Positions 1 through 7,678 of a stretch of 10,646 nt of DNA are shown piece by piece. The position numbers were made by a program, and so were the translations under genes. The notes beneath the pieces are model-generated. The model was not told where the DNA came from. It saw nothing but the letters and a program-made list of their open reading frames with translations, and ran no database searches. This DNA is from Nitrospirota bacterium (GTDB lineage: Bacteria > Nitrospirota > Nitrospiria > Nitrospirales > UBA8639): positions 1-10,646 of the forward strand of contig JAOUGQ010000093.1 of assembly GCA_029865515.1 (NCBI GenBank). The letters run 5' to 3'. Numbering within the stretch: the first letter of the stretch is position 1; each line of letters opens with the position of its first letter.

Positions 1-2552
1 GCGAAGGAATGACTAAAATAGGTATGGGCCACGATGTCTGATAATTGATGAACTCCCTGATCTAATTGTTTCACCAGTTGCTCTAGATTGGCTCGAACCT
101 TGGATTTTTTTGTGAACTCTGCCAGCTGAATCATGTCTGCCAGGCGAATGTCCGTACAGATGCGGGTGGTAATCCGCTGGGCCGGCTCGAGAGAGGCCGA
201 GGTTTCCTCTCGCGGTAGAGCGGCAATGTGCGCGTCAAACGTGAGTAATTGAAAAATGACCGATCGGGGGTTCGTTTCGTCAGCTAACAACAAATCCAGG
301 ACGGCCGCCAGTTTAGCTTCGGCCTTGTACCGGGTGCGGTAGGTAATGGACCCGTCGGCTAATTCCAGGAGCAGGCTCAACGCGCCCGTGGTTTCAGGTG
401 TGCCACGGGTGGCTAAATGCCGAATCAGTTTTGACAAATGTCGCACCCGTTCCAGGCGCCGCCCCATTTCCAAAAACCGCCAGGCGTAACTGCGCGTCAT
501 GTTTTCCATAACCATCCCGTTCAGCGCGGCCAGATGCTGGATCATCCGGCTCAGAAGCCGAATGGCATCATCAATGCTTTGTCCCTTCGTTTGAGCCCAT
601 TCTTTGGGAATGCTGGACAGTTCGACCAAAATATTCCAGGTGTCCAGAGAGAGTCGATGGCGGACCAATTCCGCGGTGCGTCGAACATTCTGGATGACCT
701 TGGCCAGGCCGTCTGGTGAATCCGGATCGAACAGAATTGTTCGGAGTTCCGCCTCGACGGCATCTCCTCCTCCTTCCACGGCACGTTTAGCTCGACGGGG
801 AGACAAATGTTCCTGCATGACCAGCAGGGAGACCAACCGTTGAAGCGTCTGGGGATCATCGCCGAGGTCGGCTTCTCCGCTCATGCGGGAAAACAAGCTA
901 CGCAACAATCGGATCGCCCCTTCCGCGCGTTCGGCATACCGTCCGAGCCAGAAGAGATTATCTGCGGCCCGGCTGGGAAGATCACGCCCTCCGCGCCGCA
1001 ACTGAACGGTGTGGTGGGGAGGAACAACGGCCTTCTGAAGATCGAGAACCTCATTCCATTTGACCCAGGTGTCTTTGCTGAAATCGCCCGGTTCATGCCA
1101 ATGACCGCGAGGGTCGGATCGAACCGATACGCGGGCTAGTCCGCCCGGCATGACGGTATAGCCGTCCTTCGTGGCGGTCAAATACACGCGCAAGGTCATG
1201 GGGGCGGGTCGCAATTGATCCTGGTCGGTCCAGAAGGGCGTGGTGGAAGGCGAGACGATTTCCCGTCCCACGTATTCATGACCTCGTCGCGTAATCGCCT
1301 GGGTGAGGGCGGTTTGTTCCTGGCTGGTCAGGTCAGGTCCGAACGAGGATAAGCGGCGGTGGCTGAGCCCACGTTTAGGTACCAACACCTGACGAATCAA
1401 CAAACGATGCATATTCTGCAGGACGTATTCCCGTTCCTTTGGCTGTCCGCACCACCAGGTGGCCACGCTGGGAATCTGAAGTCCTTCACTAAAAAAGAAT
1501 CTGCATAAGGTTGGTAAAAAGCTTAACAGGACTTCACTGTCCACCAGTCCGCTGCCGAGCGCATTGGCCATAGTGACATGCCCGGCCCGAATCGATTGCA
1601 ACAGGCCGGGAATGCCCAACGTGGATTCGGTGGTCAATTCCAGTGGATCGCACAAGTCTGAATAAATGCGCCGTAAAACCAGATCAACGGGTTTTAAACC
1701 GTCGACAGTTTTCAGAAAGAGCCGGTCATCTCGAACGGTCATATCCGATCCCTCCACGACGGGATAGCCCAGGTAGCGTGAGAGATAGGCATGTTCAAAG
1801 TAGGTGGCGTTTTGCGGACCCGGCGAAAGCACGACGGCCAAGGGATCGTCTCGTTGGGAAAACCGCAGAAAATGTTCGTTAAAGGATTGAAAAAATGATG
1901 AAAGCCGCTGGACATGCGTATCGTCAAACAGATTGGGTAAGGCCCGTGAGACGATGATCCGATTTTCCAAAGCAAACCCCGCGCCGGTGGGGGCTTCCGT
2001 GCGATCTCGCAAAACCCACCATTGCCCGTCTGGCGCTCGTGCCACGTCGAAGGCGAGGAAGTGTAAATGCGTGCCTCCGGCGACCGGCACGCCATGGCAG
2101 GGCTGCAAAAACTGGGGATTCCCGAAGACCACGGCAGGCGGCAAGGCACCGTTTTTCAGCAACTGTTGCGGGCCGTACAAATCACTCAAAATGTGGTTGA
2201 GCAGACGAGCCCGTTGAATCAAACCCGTTTCCAGTTGTTGCCATTCTTCTTGACTGATCAGCAGGGGGAATAAATCCAACTGCCACGGTCTATCCGTTTG
2301 TTGGCCGTTCTTCCCGGCCAAATAAGTTACCCCGTCATCTTTCAGAAGACGGAGCGCAGTCTCGTGGGCTTTCTGCCGATGGCTCTCTTCCAGAGTGGAA
2401 AAATTTTTCAGGAAGTCCTGCCAATGTGGCCGGACCGACCCATCCGGCGCGATGAGCTCATCAAAGGTATCGGGTTGAGGCTGATACATGGGACCTACGA
2501 ACGGAAGGTATTCCGGCGATTCAGGAGAAGGAGAAGCCGTCTGGCGATTCAT
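1..2552 (-). CDS. Circularly permuted ATP-grasp / alpha-E fusion protein (C-terminus cut by window edge)
   Basis: This frame is open without a stop from ATG 2552 to the left edge, 850 codons, close to what I expect for the fused family, so probably only a short C-terminal tail is missing. Residues about 60-510 are the circularly permuted ATP-grasp region (DUF404/DUF407). Visible marks are the stretch ending FALENR near 185-190, a PGPQNATYFEHAYLSRYLG block near 244, IPGLLQSIRAGH near 312, VATWWCGQ at 363-370 and SKDTWV near 512. Residues about 527-850 are an alpha-E (DUF403) domain beginning LPSRAADNLFWLGRYAERAE, with a second MGRRLERV motif near 696. ATP-grasp proteins ligate carboxylates to amines using ATP; the substrate here is unknown. 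There is no signal peptide, so it is presumably cytoplasmic. It lies 70 bases after the DUF2126 gene on the same strand and is probably co-transcribed. An in-frame TAA at 2591-2589 limits the start; only a weak GCGAGA lies upstream. Residues expected for ATP binding look altered (see findings). Confidence 0.93.
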   Translation of the reverse strand, partial: MNRQTASPSPESPEYLPFVGPMYQPQPDTFDELIAPDGSVRPHWQDFLKNFSTLEESHRQKAHETALRLLKDDGVTYLAGKNGQQTDRPWQLDLFPLLISQEEWQQLETGLIQRARLLNHILSDLYGPQQLLKNGALPPAVVFGNPQFLQPCHGVPVAGGTHLHFLAFDVARAPDGQWWVLRDRTEAPTGAGFALENRIIVSRALPNLFDDTHVQRLSSFFQSFNEHFLRFSQRDDPLAVVLSPGPQNATYFEHAYLSRYLGYPVVEGSDMTVRDDRLFLKTVDGLKPVDLVLRRIYSDLCDPLELTTESTLGIPGLLQSIRAGHVTMANALGSGLVDSEVLLSFLPTLCRFFFSEGLQIPSVATWWCGQPKEREYVLQNMHRLLIRQVLVPKRGLSHRRLSSFGPDLTSQEQTALTQAITRRGHEYVGREIVSPSTTPFWTDQDQLRPAPMTLRVYLTATKDGYTVMPGGLARVSVRSDPRGHWHEPGDFSKDTWVKWNEVLDLQKAVVPPHHTVQLRRGGRDLPSRAADNLFWLGRYAERAEGAIRLLRSLFSRMSGEADLGDDPQTLQRLVSLLVMQEHLSPRRAKRAVEGGGDAVEAELRTILFDPDSPDGLAKVIQNVRRTAELVRHRLSLDTWNILVELSSIPKEWAQTKGQSIDDAIRLLSRMIQHLAALNGMVMENMTRSYAWRFLEMGRRLERVRHLSKLIRHLATRGTPETTGALSLLLELADGSITYRTRYKAEAKLAAVLDLLLADETNPRSVIFQLLTFDAHIAALPREETSASLEPAQRITTRICTDIRLADMIQLAEFTKKSKVRANLEQLVKQLDQGVHQLSDIVAHTYFSHSF

Positions 2553-2622
2553 CAAAAGAGATCTCGCTTGCTCAAACTTGCCATTACCTTACCGCAGGGA
2601 TCGCTCACTGTCTACTGACGGG

Positions 2623-5600
2623 TCAGGTTGGCCATCGAAGGTCCAACGTGCAGGGAAATTCGGGACGGGAACGGTCTTTGGGTTCGGGATAAGGGCCGGC
2701 CGTATGTCCGAAGGGTTGAAATCTGGCCAACCGACGGCTTTCGGCTTCATAGGCATTCACGGGGAATTGTTCGAAATTTCGTCCACCCGGGTGTGCGACA
2801 TGATACGTGCATCCAGCCACAGCCCGTCCGGTCCATCGGTCATAAATATCGAAGGTCAGGGGAGCATCGATCCCGATGGTCGGATGCAGACTAGCTGCTG
2901 GCTGCCAGGCGCGGTAGCGTACGCCTCCAACCGCTTCCCCTTGCCGTCCGGTGGGGATAAGAGGAACCCGTTTCCCGTTACACACCACCATATGCCGGTG
3001 TTCGGTCTCTCCTGAAAGTTTGATCTGTAAACGCTCCACCGAGGAGTCCACATACCGGACCGTGCCACCTGGGGCCCCTTCTTCTCCCATGACATGCCAG
3101 GGCTCAAGAGCTTGACGCACTTCAAGGACCAGACTGCCCGATGTAATGGAACCGTACTGGGGGAATCGAAACTCCAGATGAGGGGCGAACCAGTCTTCTT
3201 GTAAGGCATAGCCGGCGCGGTTCATGTCTTGGATCACCTCGTGAAGGTCTTGTTCCAAAAAATGAGGCAGCATAAATCGGTCATGTAGTTGTGTGCCCCA
3301 TCGAGCAAGAGTGCCCGGATCGGGATCTTTCCAAAAGCGTGAGATCAAGGCCAGTAGAAAGACCTGTTGGACCAAACTCATGCGTTCGTGCGGCGGCATC
3401 TCAAAGGCTCGAAATTCCACGAGACCCAGTCGGCCGGTGGGACCGTCGGGAGAATAGAGTTTGTCAATGCAAATTTCCGTGCGATGGGTGTTGCCGGAGA
3501 CGTCGATCAACAGATTGCGAAAAATCCGATCGACCAGCCATGGTGGAGGGGGCGGCCCGTTGTGCGGGAACGGCACCTGTGCAAAGCCCAGTTCCAGTTC
3601 ATAAAGGGAGTCATGGCGGGCTTCATCGATACGCGGGGCCTGACTGGTCGGACCGATGAACAGGCCCGAGAAAACATAGGAGAGGGACGGGTGCCGTTGC
3701 CAATAGGCAATCAGACTGCGTAACAAATCTGGTCGCCGTAGGAATGGGCTGTCTGCCGGAGTTTTTCCACCAAGCACCACGTGGTTGCCTCCACCCGTTC
3801 CGGTATGGCGTCCATCCAGCATGAATTTTTCAGTGCCCAATCGACAGAGCCGGGCTTCTTCGTAGATGCCGGTGGTGATGGTGACCATGTCGGACCAATT
3901 GCGGGCTGGATGGATGTTGACTTCCAGGACCCCGGGGTCTGGGGTCACTTTCAAGACGTTGATCCGTGGATCATACGGAGGGGTGTATCCTTCTAAATGA
4001 ATAGGCTGGTTCAATTCCGCCGCCGTGTCCTGGATAGCCGACACCAGGTCAAGATAATCTTCGACCGATTCCACGGGAGGCATAAACACCCAGAGTTGTC
4101 CCTTCCGGGATTCAACCGCCAAAGCGGCTCGGACGGCCCGCTTGGTGCCGGAGCCTGTGACTTGCCCCCGTACGAGTTGAGGCTGGTCAGGCTGGTGTTC
4201 TTGTCCACCTTGACTCCGAAGAAAGGGTTGCCGGTGAGGATCAATATCGGGAAGTGGACCACGCTCTTCGAAGGGATCGGTGGGAATGATATAGGGGTAT
4301 TCCCCGGGTGCAAGGACCGGAAGGGAAGGTAGAGGTAATCGAAATCCAATAGGCGAATCGCCGGGCAATAAAAATAAATGCTTGGTTCGGGTGGACCAGG
4401 GTTCGCTCATCCACCGACGTTTGCCGTCGCGGGCATTCCAGCGTTGGAGGGGAAGCACGTAGCCTGCCGGGGTTCCTAGGCCTCGTTCAAAGACTTTGGC
4501 CAGACGGGCTCTGGCCATGGGATCATCGAGGTTATTGGTGGCCGGGTCGATGTTTTCCGGCAGTTTGCGTTCCTGCCCGATGAAATGCCATGGGTCTTCA
4601 TAGACTTGATAAATGGTCTCCGCACCCACGTCCACACGCCGGGCAATTCCCTGAATGAATCGTTGAGCGTCTTCGGGAGTGGTTTCCGAAGTCGGCTTCT
4701 CCTCGGGAATCAGGTGGTCATTCTCCCAGATCGGGTTGCCTTCCTCGCGCCAGTAGAGCGCAAGCGCCCATCGTGGCAATTGTTCGCCGGGATACCATTT
4801 CCCTTGCCCAAAATGCAGAAGCGCGCCAGGGGCAAAGCGTTGACGAAGGCGTTTAATCAGCGTGGCGGCTAATTGCTGTTTGTTGGGGCCCACGGCTTCC
4901 GTGTTCCACTCGGGCGCATCGGGATAGTCAATGGAGACAAAAGTGGGTTCCCCTCCGATCGTGACTCGGACATCGTGCTCGACCAATTCGGCGTTCACCC
5001 GTTGTCCGAATTGATCAATCGCATGCCACTGCTCGTCGGTATAGGGTTTGGTGACGCGCGGCGATTCCAAAATGCGGGTGACCGACATGTCATGAGAAAA
5101 AGCGGTTTCGCAGAATTCGATGGGTCCGCTAATAGGTGCGGCTGTCAAAGGATGCGGAGTGCAGGCTAATGGAATGTGCCCCTCTCCGGCGAGTAGGCCG
5201 GATGTGGGATCGAAACCCACCCATCCCGCGCCTGGCAGATAAGCCTCCACCCAGGCATGCAAATCGGTGAAGTCCCGATCGGTGCCTGACGGTCCGTCCA
5301 ACGATTTCACATCGGCCACGAGCTGGATCAAATACCCGGACACAAACCGGCTGGCAATGCCCAAATGTCGAAGGATTTGCACCAGGAGCCAGCTGGTATC
5401 GCGGCAAGAGCCTCGACCCAGGGACAAGGTTTCATCCGGTGTTTGCACGCCGGGTTCCATGCGGATGACATAGGCGATGCGCTCTTGCAATTGCCGGTTG
5501 AGGCCTACGAGATAGGGAATGGTGGGATCCTGGCGAGGGCGTTCAAGTTGGTTCAGCCATTCCTGGAGACGGGGACCGGGGGTGTCCGTGGCCAGATAGG

Positions 5601-5946
5601 GAAGCAGGTCATGTTTGAGGAGGGGCTCATAGTCAAAGGGAAGCGTTTCGGCATCAGGCTCCAAAAAAAAGTCGAAGGGGTTATAGATAACCATGTCGGC
5701 CACCAGATCGACCTCGATGTGAAACTCACGAATCTTTTCAGGGTAGACGATCCGTGCGAGGTAATTGCCGTGGGGATCCTGTTGCCAGTTCAGGAAATAG
5801 CCTGTGGGCTCGATTTTGAGGGCGTAACTCAGAATGGGCGTGCGGCTATGGGGCGCCGGCCGTAACCGGATGACCTGGGGACCCATTTGGACTAACCGGT
5901 CATAGCGATAATGCGTGTGATGATTGAGTGCGACGTGGAGCGCCAT
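2623..5946 (-). CDS. Transglutaminase-like protein with C-terminal DUF2126 (putative amide ligase) region
   Basis: This is a 1107-residue protein, close to the usual size of the family. Residues 1-90 (MALHVALNHHTHYRYDR) are the bacterial N-terminal region seen before transglutaminase-like cores. The core follows with a papain-like triad: Cys181 in GRGSCRDTSWLL, His230 in DLHAWVEAYLPG and Asp246 in GFDPT. DUF2126 runs from about 310 to the end, with GGEPTFVS at 331-338, EVNIHP at 675-680, GTGGGNH at 716-722 and VEFRAFEMPPH at 843-853. These last motifs resemble the metal and substrate positions of the glutamine synthetase/glutamate-cysteine ligase fold; that is inference. A Gln/Pro/Gly-rich linker lies near 570-600. 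It probably cleaves or transfers amide bonds, and perhaps also forms them, in the cytoplasm; no target is known. The start at 5946 has GAGGA (5961-5957) ten bases upstream and matches the conserved N-terminus. The same frame extends 28 codons further to 6030, but that covers the likely promoter. It is first in its operon. Confidence 0.93.
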   Translation of the reverse strand: MALHVALNHHTHYRYDRLVQMGPQVIRLRPAPHSRTPILSYALKIEPTGYFLNWQQDPHGNYLARIVYPEKIREFHIEVDLVADMVIYNPFDFFLEPDAETLPFDYEPLLKHDLLPYLATDTPGPRLQEWLNQLERPRQDPTIPYLVGLNRQLQERIAYVIRMEPGVQTPDETLSLGRGSCRDTSWLLVQILRHLGIASRFVSGYLIQLVADVKSLDGPSGTDRDFTDLHAWVEAYLPGAGWVGFDPTSGLLAGEGHIPLACTPHPLTAAPISGPIEFCETAFSHDMSVTRILESPRVTKPYTDEQWHAIDQFGQRVNAELVEHDVRVTIGGEPTFVSIDYPDAPEWNTEAVGPNKQQLAATLIKRLRQRFAPGALLHFGQGKWYPGEQLPRWALALYWREEGNPIWENDHLIPEEKPTSETTPEDAQRFIQGIARRVDVGAETIYQVYEDPWHFIGQERKLPENIDPATNNLDDPMARARLAKVFERGLGTPAGYVLPLQRWNARDGKRRWMSEPWSTRTKHLFLLPGDSPIGFRLPLPSLPVLAPGEYPYIIPTDPFEERGPLPDIDPHRQPFLRSQGGQEHQPDQPQLVRGQVTGSGTKRAVRAALAVESRKGQLWVFMPPVESVEDYLDLVSAIQDTAAELNQPIHLEGYTPPYDPRINVLKVTPDPGVLEVNIHPARNWSDMVTITTGIYEEARLCRLGTEKFMLDGRHTGTGGGNHVVLGGKTPADSPFLRRPDLLRSLIAYWQRHPSLSYVFSGLFIGPTSQAPRIDEARHDSLYELELGFAQVPFPHNGPPPPPWLVDRIFRNLLIDVSGNTHRTEICIDKLYSPDGPTGRLGLVEFRAFEMPPHERMSLVQQVFLLALISRFWKDPDPGTLARWGTQLHDRFMLPHFLEQDLHEVIQDMNRAGYALQEDWFAPHLEFRFPQYGSITSGSLVLEVRQALEPWHVMGEEGAPGGTVRYVDSSVERLQIKLSGETEHRHMVVCNGKRVPLIPTGRQGEAVGGVRYRAWQPAASLHPTIGIDAPLTFDIYDRWTGRAVAGCTYHVAHPGGRNFEQFPVNAYEAESRRLARFQPFGHTAGPYPEPKDRSRPEFPCTLDLRWPT

Positions 5947-5956
5947 TACGAATCGA

Positions 5957-5961
5957 TCCTC
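5957..5961 (-). promoter_or_regulatory. Ribosome binding site of the transglutaminase/DUF2126 gene
   Basis: GAGGA on the minus strand lies ten bases before ATG 5946. It decides between this start and the in-frame ATG at 6030, which has no comparable site and would add a residue stretch not expected in the family. Confidence 0.6.
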
Positions 5962-6037
5962 GACAGATGTGAAAATTGAGACATGAACGAAAATATGAAA
6001 TTTCAAAAAACTTGCGCCCAATCTTAGCATTGCTTCG

Positions 6038-6081
6038 AGGCGTTTGACTAATTGTGGAAATGAAAGAACGTTGAAACGCCT
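6038..6081. repeat. Inverted repeat AGGCGTTT / AAACGCCT in the divergent promoter region
   Basis: Perfect 8-base arms at 6038-6045 and 6074-6081 are separated by 28 bases. The spacing suits either two half-sites for a regulator or chance. A related GGGCGTTC follows at 6091. It is placed between the two likely promoters. Confidence 0.35.
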
Positions 6082-6103
6082 GTGTAGGATGGGCGTTCAG
6101 GCT

Positions 6104-6150
6104 TTGAAGTCGCATGAAAATTTCCTATCCTCAAGCGAATATGTTATGCT
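6104..6150 (+). promoter_or_regulatory. Candidate sigma-70-type promoter for the plus-strand operon
   Basis: TTGAAG (6104-6109) is followed after 16 bases by TATCCT (6126-6131). A second possible -10, TATGCT (6145-6150), lies a little downstream with a poor -35. Either would give a leader of roughly 55-80 bases ahead of ATG 6212. Both matches are imperfect and were found by eye. Confidence 0.25.
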
Positions 6151-6201
6151 GCCGTCCAAGCGATCGACATGGAACATGTGACGAACAGGCGAATATTTCG
6201 C

Positions 6202-6207
6202 AAAGGA
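6202..6207 (+). promoter_or_regulatory. Ribosome binding site of the stand-alone ATP-grasp gene
   Basis: AAAGGA lies four bases before ATG 6212 and seven before the in-frame GTG 6215, so translation could begin at either codon. A small hairpin (GCGAA/TTCGC, 6189-6201) directly abuts this site and could affect access to it. Confidence 0.5.
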
Positions 6208-6211
6208 CGGG

Positions 6212-7672
6212 ATGGTGAAATCGTTATTTGACCGATATCAAATGAAATCCGGGTTCGATGAAATGTTCGAGTCGGCAAATGTCCCGCGGCGACATTATCG
6301 GCGTCTCGTCGAACGGTTACGGAATTTCCCATTGAAAGATCTGGAATTAAAACGCCGGCAGGCGGATCAAGCCTTTTTGCGGCAGGGAATCACGTTTACC
6401 GTGTATGGCGATTCACAGCAAACGGAAAAGATTTTTCCCTTTGATCTGATGCCACGGATCATTCCCGATTCAGAATGGCGATTCATTGAAGAGGGGATTC
6501 GTCAGCGGGTCAGGGCCTTGAACATGTTTTTAGTGGACTTGTATGGCGACCAACGGATTCTTAATGAGAAGGTGGTTCCACGTGAGCTCATTGAAAGTTC
6601 TGTACATTTCCAAAAAGATCTGGTGGGATTCTGTCCACCAAAAGGCGTGTTTATCCATGTGTCAGGAATAGATCTGGTACGCAATCATGAAGGAGAGTAT
6701 TTCGTCCTGGAAGATAATCTTCGAACCCCTTCAGGGATTTCCTATGTATTGGAAAACCGCCTGGTCATGAAACAACTGTTTCCGAATCTGTTTGCCGACA
6801 TGCAAGTCCGGCCGGTGGATCAATATCCCACTCAATTACTGGAAAATCTCAAAGGCCTGGCTCCCCTTGGCAAAGAGAATCCTACCGTCGTTCTCCTGAC
6901 TCCCGGTGTGTTTAACTCGGCGTACTTTGAGCATAGCTTTTTGTCTTTGCAAATGGGCATCCAAATGGTGGAAGGCCGGGATTTGGTGGTTGAATCGGAC
7001 AAAGTCTACATGAAAACCACGCAAGGGCTGGAACAGGTGGATGTCATCTATCGCCGTGTGGATGATGCCTTTCTCGATCCGGAAGTCTTTCGCAAGGATT
7101 CTGTGCTAGGCGTTCCCGGCCTGGTCCGTGCCTATCGGGCAGGTCATGTGGCGTTAGCCAATGGCATCGGGAACGGCATCGCGGATGATAAGGCCGTCTA
7201 TACCTTTGTGCCCAAGATGATCGACTACTATTTAGGCGAGAAACCGATTTTGCATAATGTGCCGACCTATCTGTGCGGGATTCCGGAAGACCGGAAGTAT
7301 GTGTTGGACCACCTCGGGTCGCTCGTGGTCAAAGCCGTGGCGGAATCTGGCGGCTATGGCATGTTGATGGGGCCCAGTTCAACCAAAGCCGAGCAGGAGG
7401 AGTTCCGGAAGAAAATCGAGGCCAATCCTCGAAGCTATATCGCTCAGCCGGTGGTGACCCTCTCTCATCATCCTTGCGTGGTGGACGGGGAGGAGAACTT
7501 GAGACTGGTGGGTCGGCATGTCGATCTCCGCCCGTTTGTGCTCTGGGGTGAAGACATTACATTATCGCTTGGCGGCCTGACACGCGTGGCCTTAAAGGAA
7601 GGTTCGTTGGTGGTGAATTCCTCCCAGGGTGGCGGAAGTAAGGACACCTGGGTGCTCTATGGAGATGAGTAA
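6212..7672 (+). CDS. Stand-alone circularly permuted ATP-grasp protein (DUF404/DUF407)
   Basis: This 486-residue protein has the full length of the stand-alone family. ITFTVYGD and FPFDLMPRIIP lie at about 60-85, VLEDN at 165-169 with LRTPSG following, and VVLLTPGVFNSAYFEHSFLS near 226. The central core VPGLVRAYRAGH is followed by NGIGNGIADDKA (Lys327) and VVKAVAESGGYGM (Lys374 and the glycine-rich loop 379-384). It ends GGSKDTWVLYGDE. The lysines and glycine loop are what an active nucleotide site should have. It is predicted to join a carboxylate to an amine with ATP through an acyl-phosphate; the substrate is unknown. No signal peptide or membrane segment is visible, so it should be cytoplasmic. 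The alpha-E gene follows after six bases, so the two are surely one transcription unit and probably one complex. It is a paralogue of the N-terminal half of the fused protein encoded at 1-2552. Confidence 0.95.
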   Translation: MVKSLFDRYQMKSGFDEMFESANVPRRHYRRLVERLRNFPLKDLELKRRQADQAFLRQGITFTVYGDSQQTEKIFPFDLMPRIIPDSEWRFIEEGIRQRVRALNMFLVDLYGDQRILNEKVVPRELIESSVHFQKDLVGFCPPKGVFIHVSGIDLVRNHEGEYFVLEDNLRTPSGISYVLENRLVMKQLFPNLFADMQVRPVDQYPTQLLENLKGLAPLGKENPTVVLLTPGVFNSAYFEHSFLSLQMGIQMVEGRDLVVESDKVYMKTTQGLEQVDVIYRRVDDAFLDPEVFRKDSVLGVPGLVRAYRAGHVALANGIGNGIADDKAVYTFVPKMIDYYLGEKPILHNVPTYLCGIPEDRKYVLDHLGSLVVKAVAESGGYGMLMGPSSTKAEQEEFRKKIEANPRSYIAQPVVTLSHHPCVVDGEENLRLVGRHVDLRPFVLWGEDITLSLGGLTRVALKEGSLVVNSSQGGGSKDTWVLYGDE

Positions 7673-7678
7673 GAAGCC

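Larger units (their letters stand above)
5947..6211. promoter_or_regulatory. Divergent intergenic region driving both operons
   Basis: This 265-base AT-richer stretch separates two operons reading outward, so it should hold both promoters. It contains several short palindromes: TGAAATTTCA (5996-6005), an 8-base inverted repeat AGGCGTTT/AAACGCCT (6038-6045 and 6074-6081), ACATG-GAA-CATGT (6167-6179) and GCGAA-TAT-TTCGC (6189-6201). The 8-mer GCGAATAT occurs twice (6134 and 6190 area). A poor minus-strand -10 candidate, TAAGAT, lies at 6026-6021, but its best -35 has a 19-base spacer. I see no gene inside; the small open frames here do not look coding. Confidence 0.6.

Noticed and set aside
2488..3015. 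A 175-codon plus-strand open frame spanning the end of the DUF2126 gene and the start of the fused gene
   Set aside because: It is antisense to both genes, its translation looks like random shadow sequence, and both opposing frames carry clear family motifs.
5947..6030. A 28-residue N-terminal extension of the transglutaminase gene from ATG 6030, hydrophobic enough to suggest a signal peptide
   Set aside because: The family N-terminus begins at MALHVALNHHTHYRYD, a good GAGGA site precedes ATG 5946, and the extension would use up the promoter region. A signal peptide also does not fit ATP-dependent partners.
5900..6115. A 71-codon minus-strand open frame in the divergent region
   Set aside because: It overlaps the start of the DUF2126 gene in another frame, and its composition does not look like a protein.
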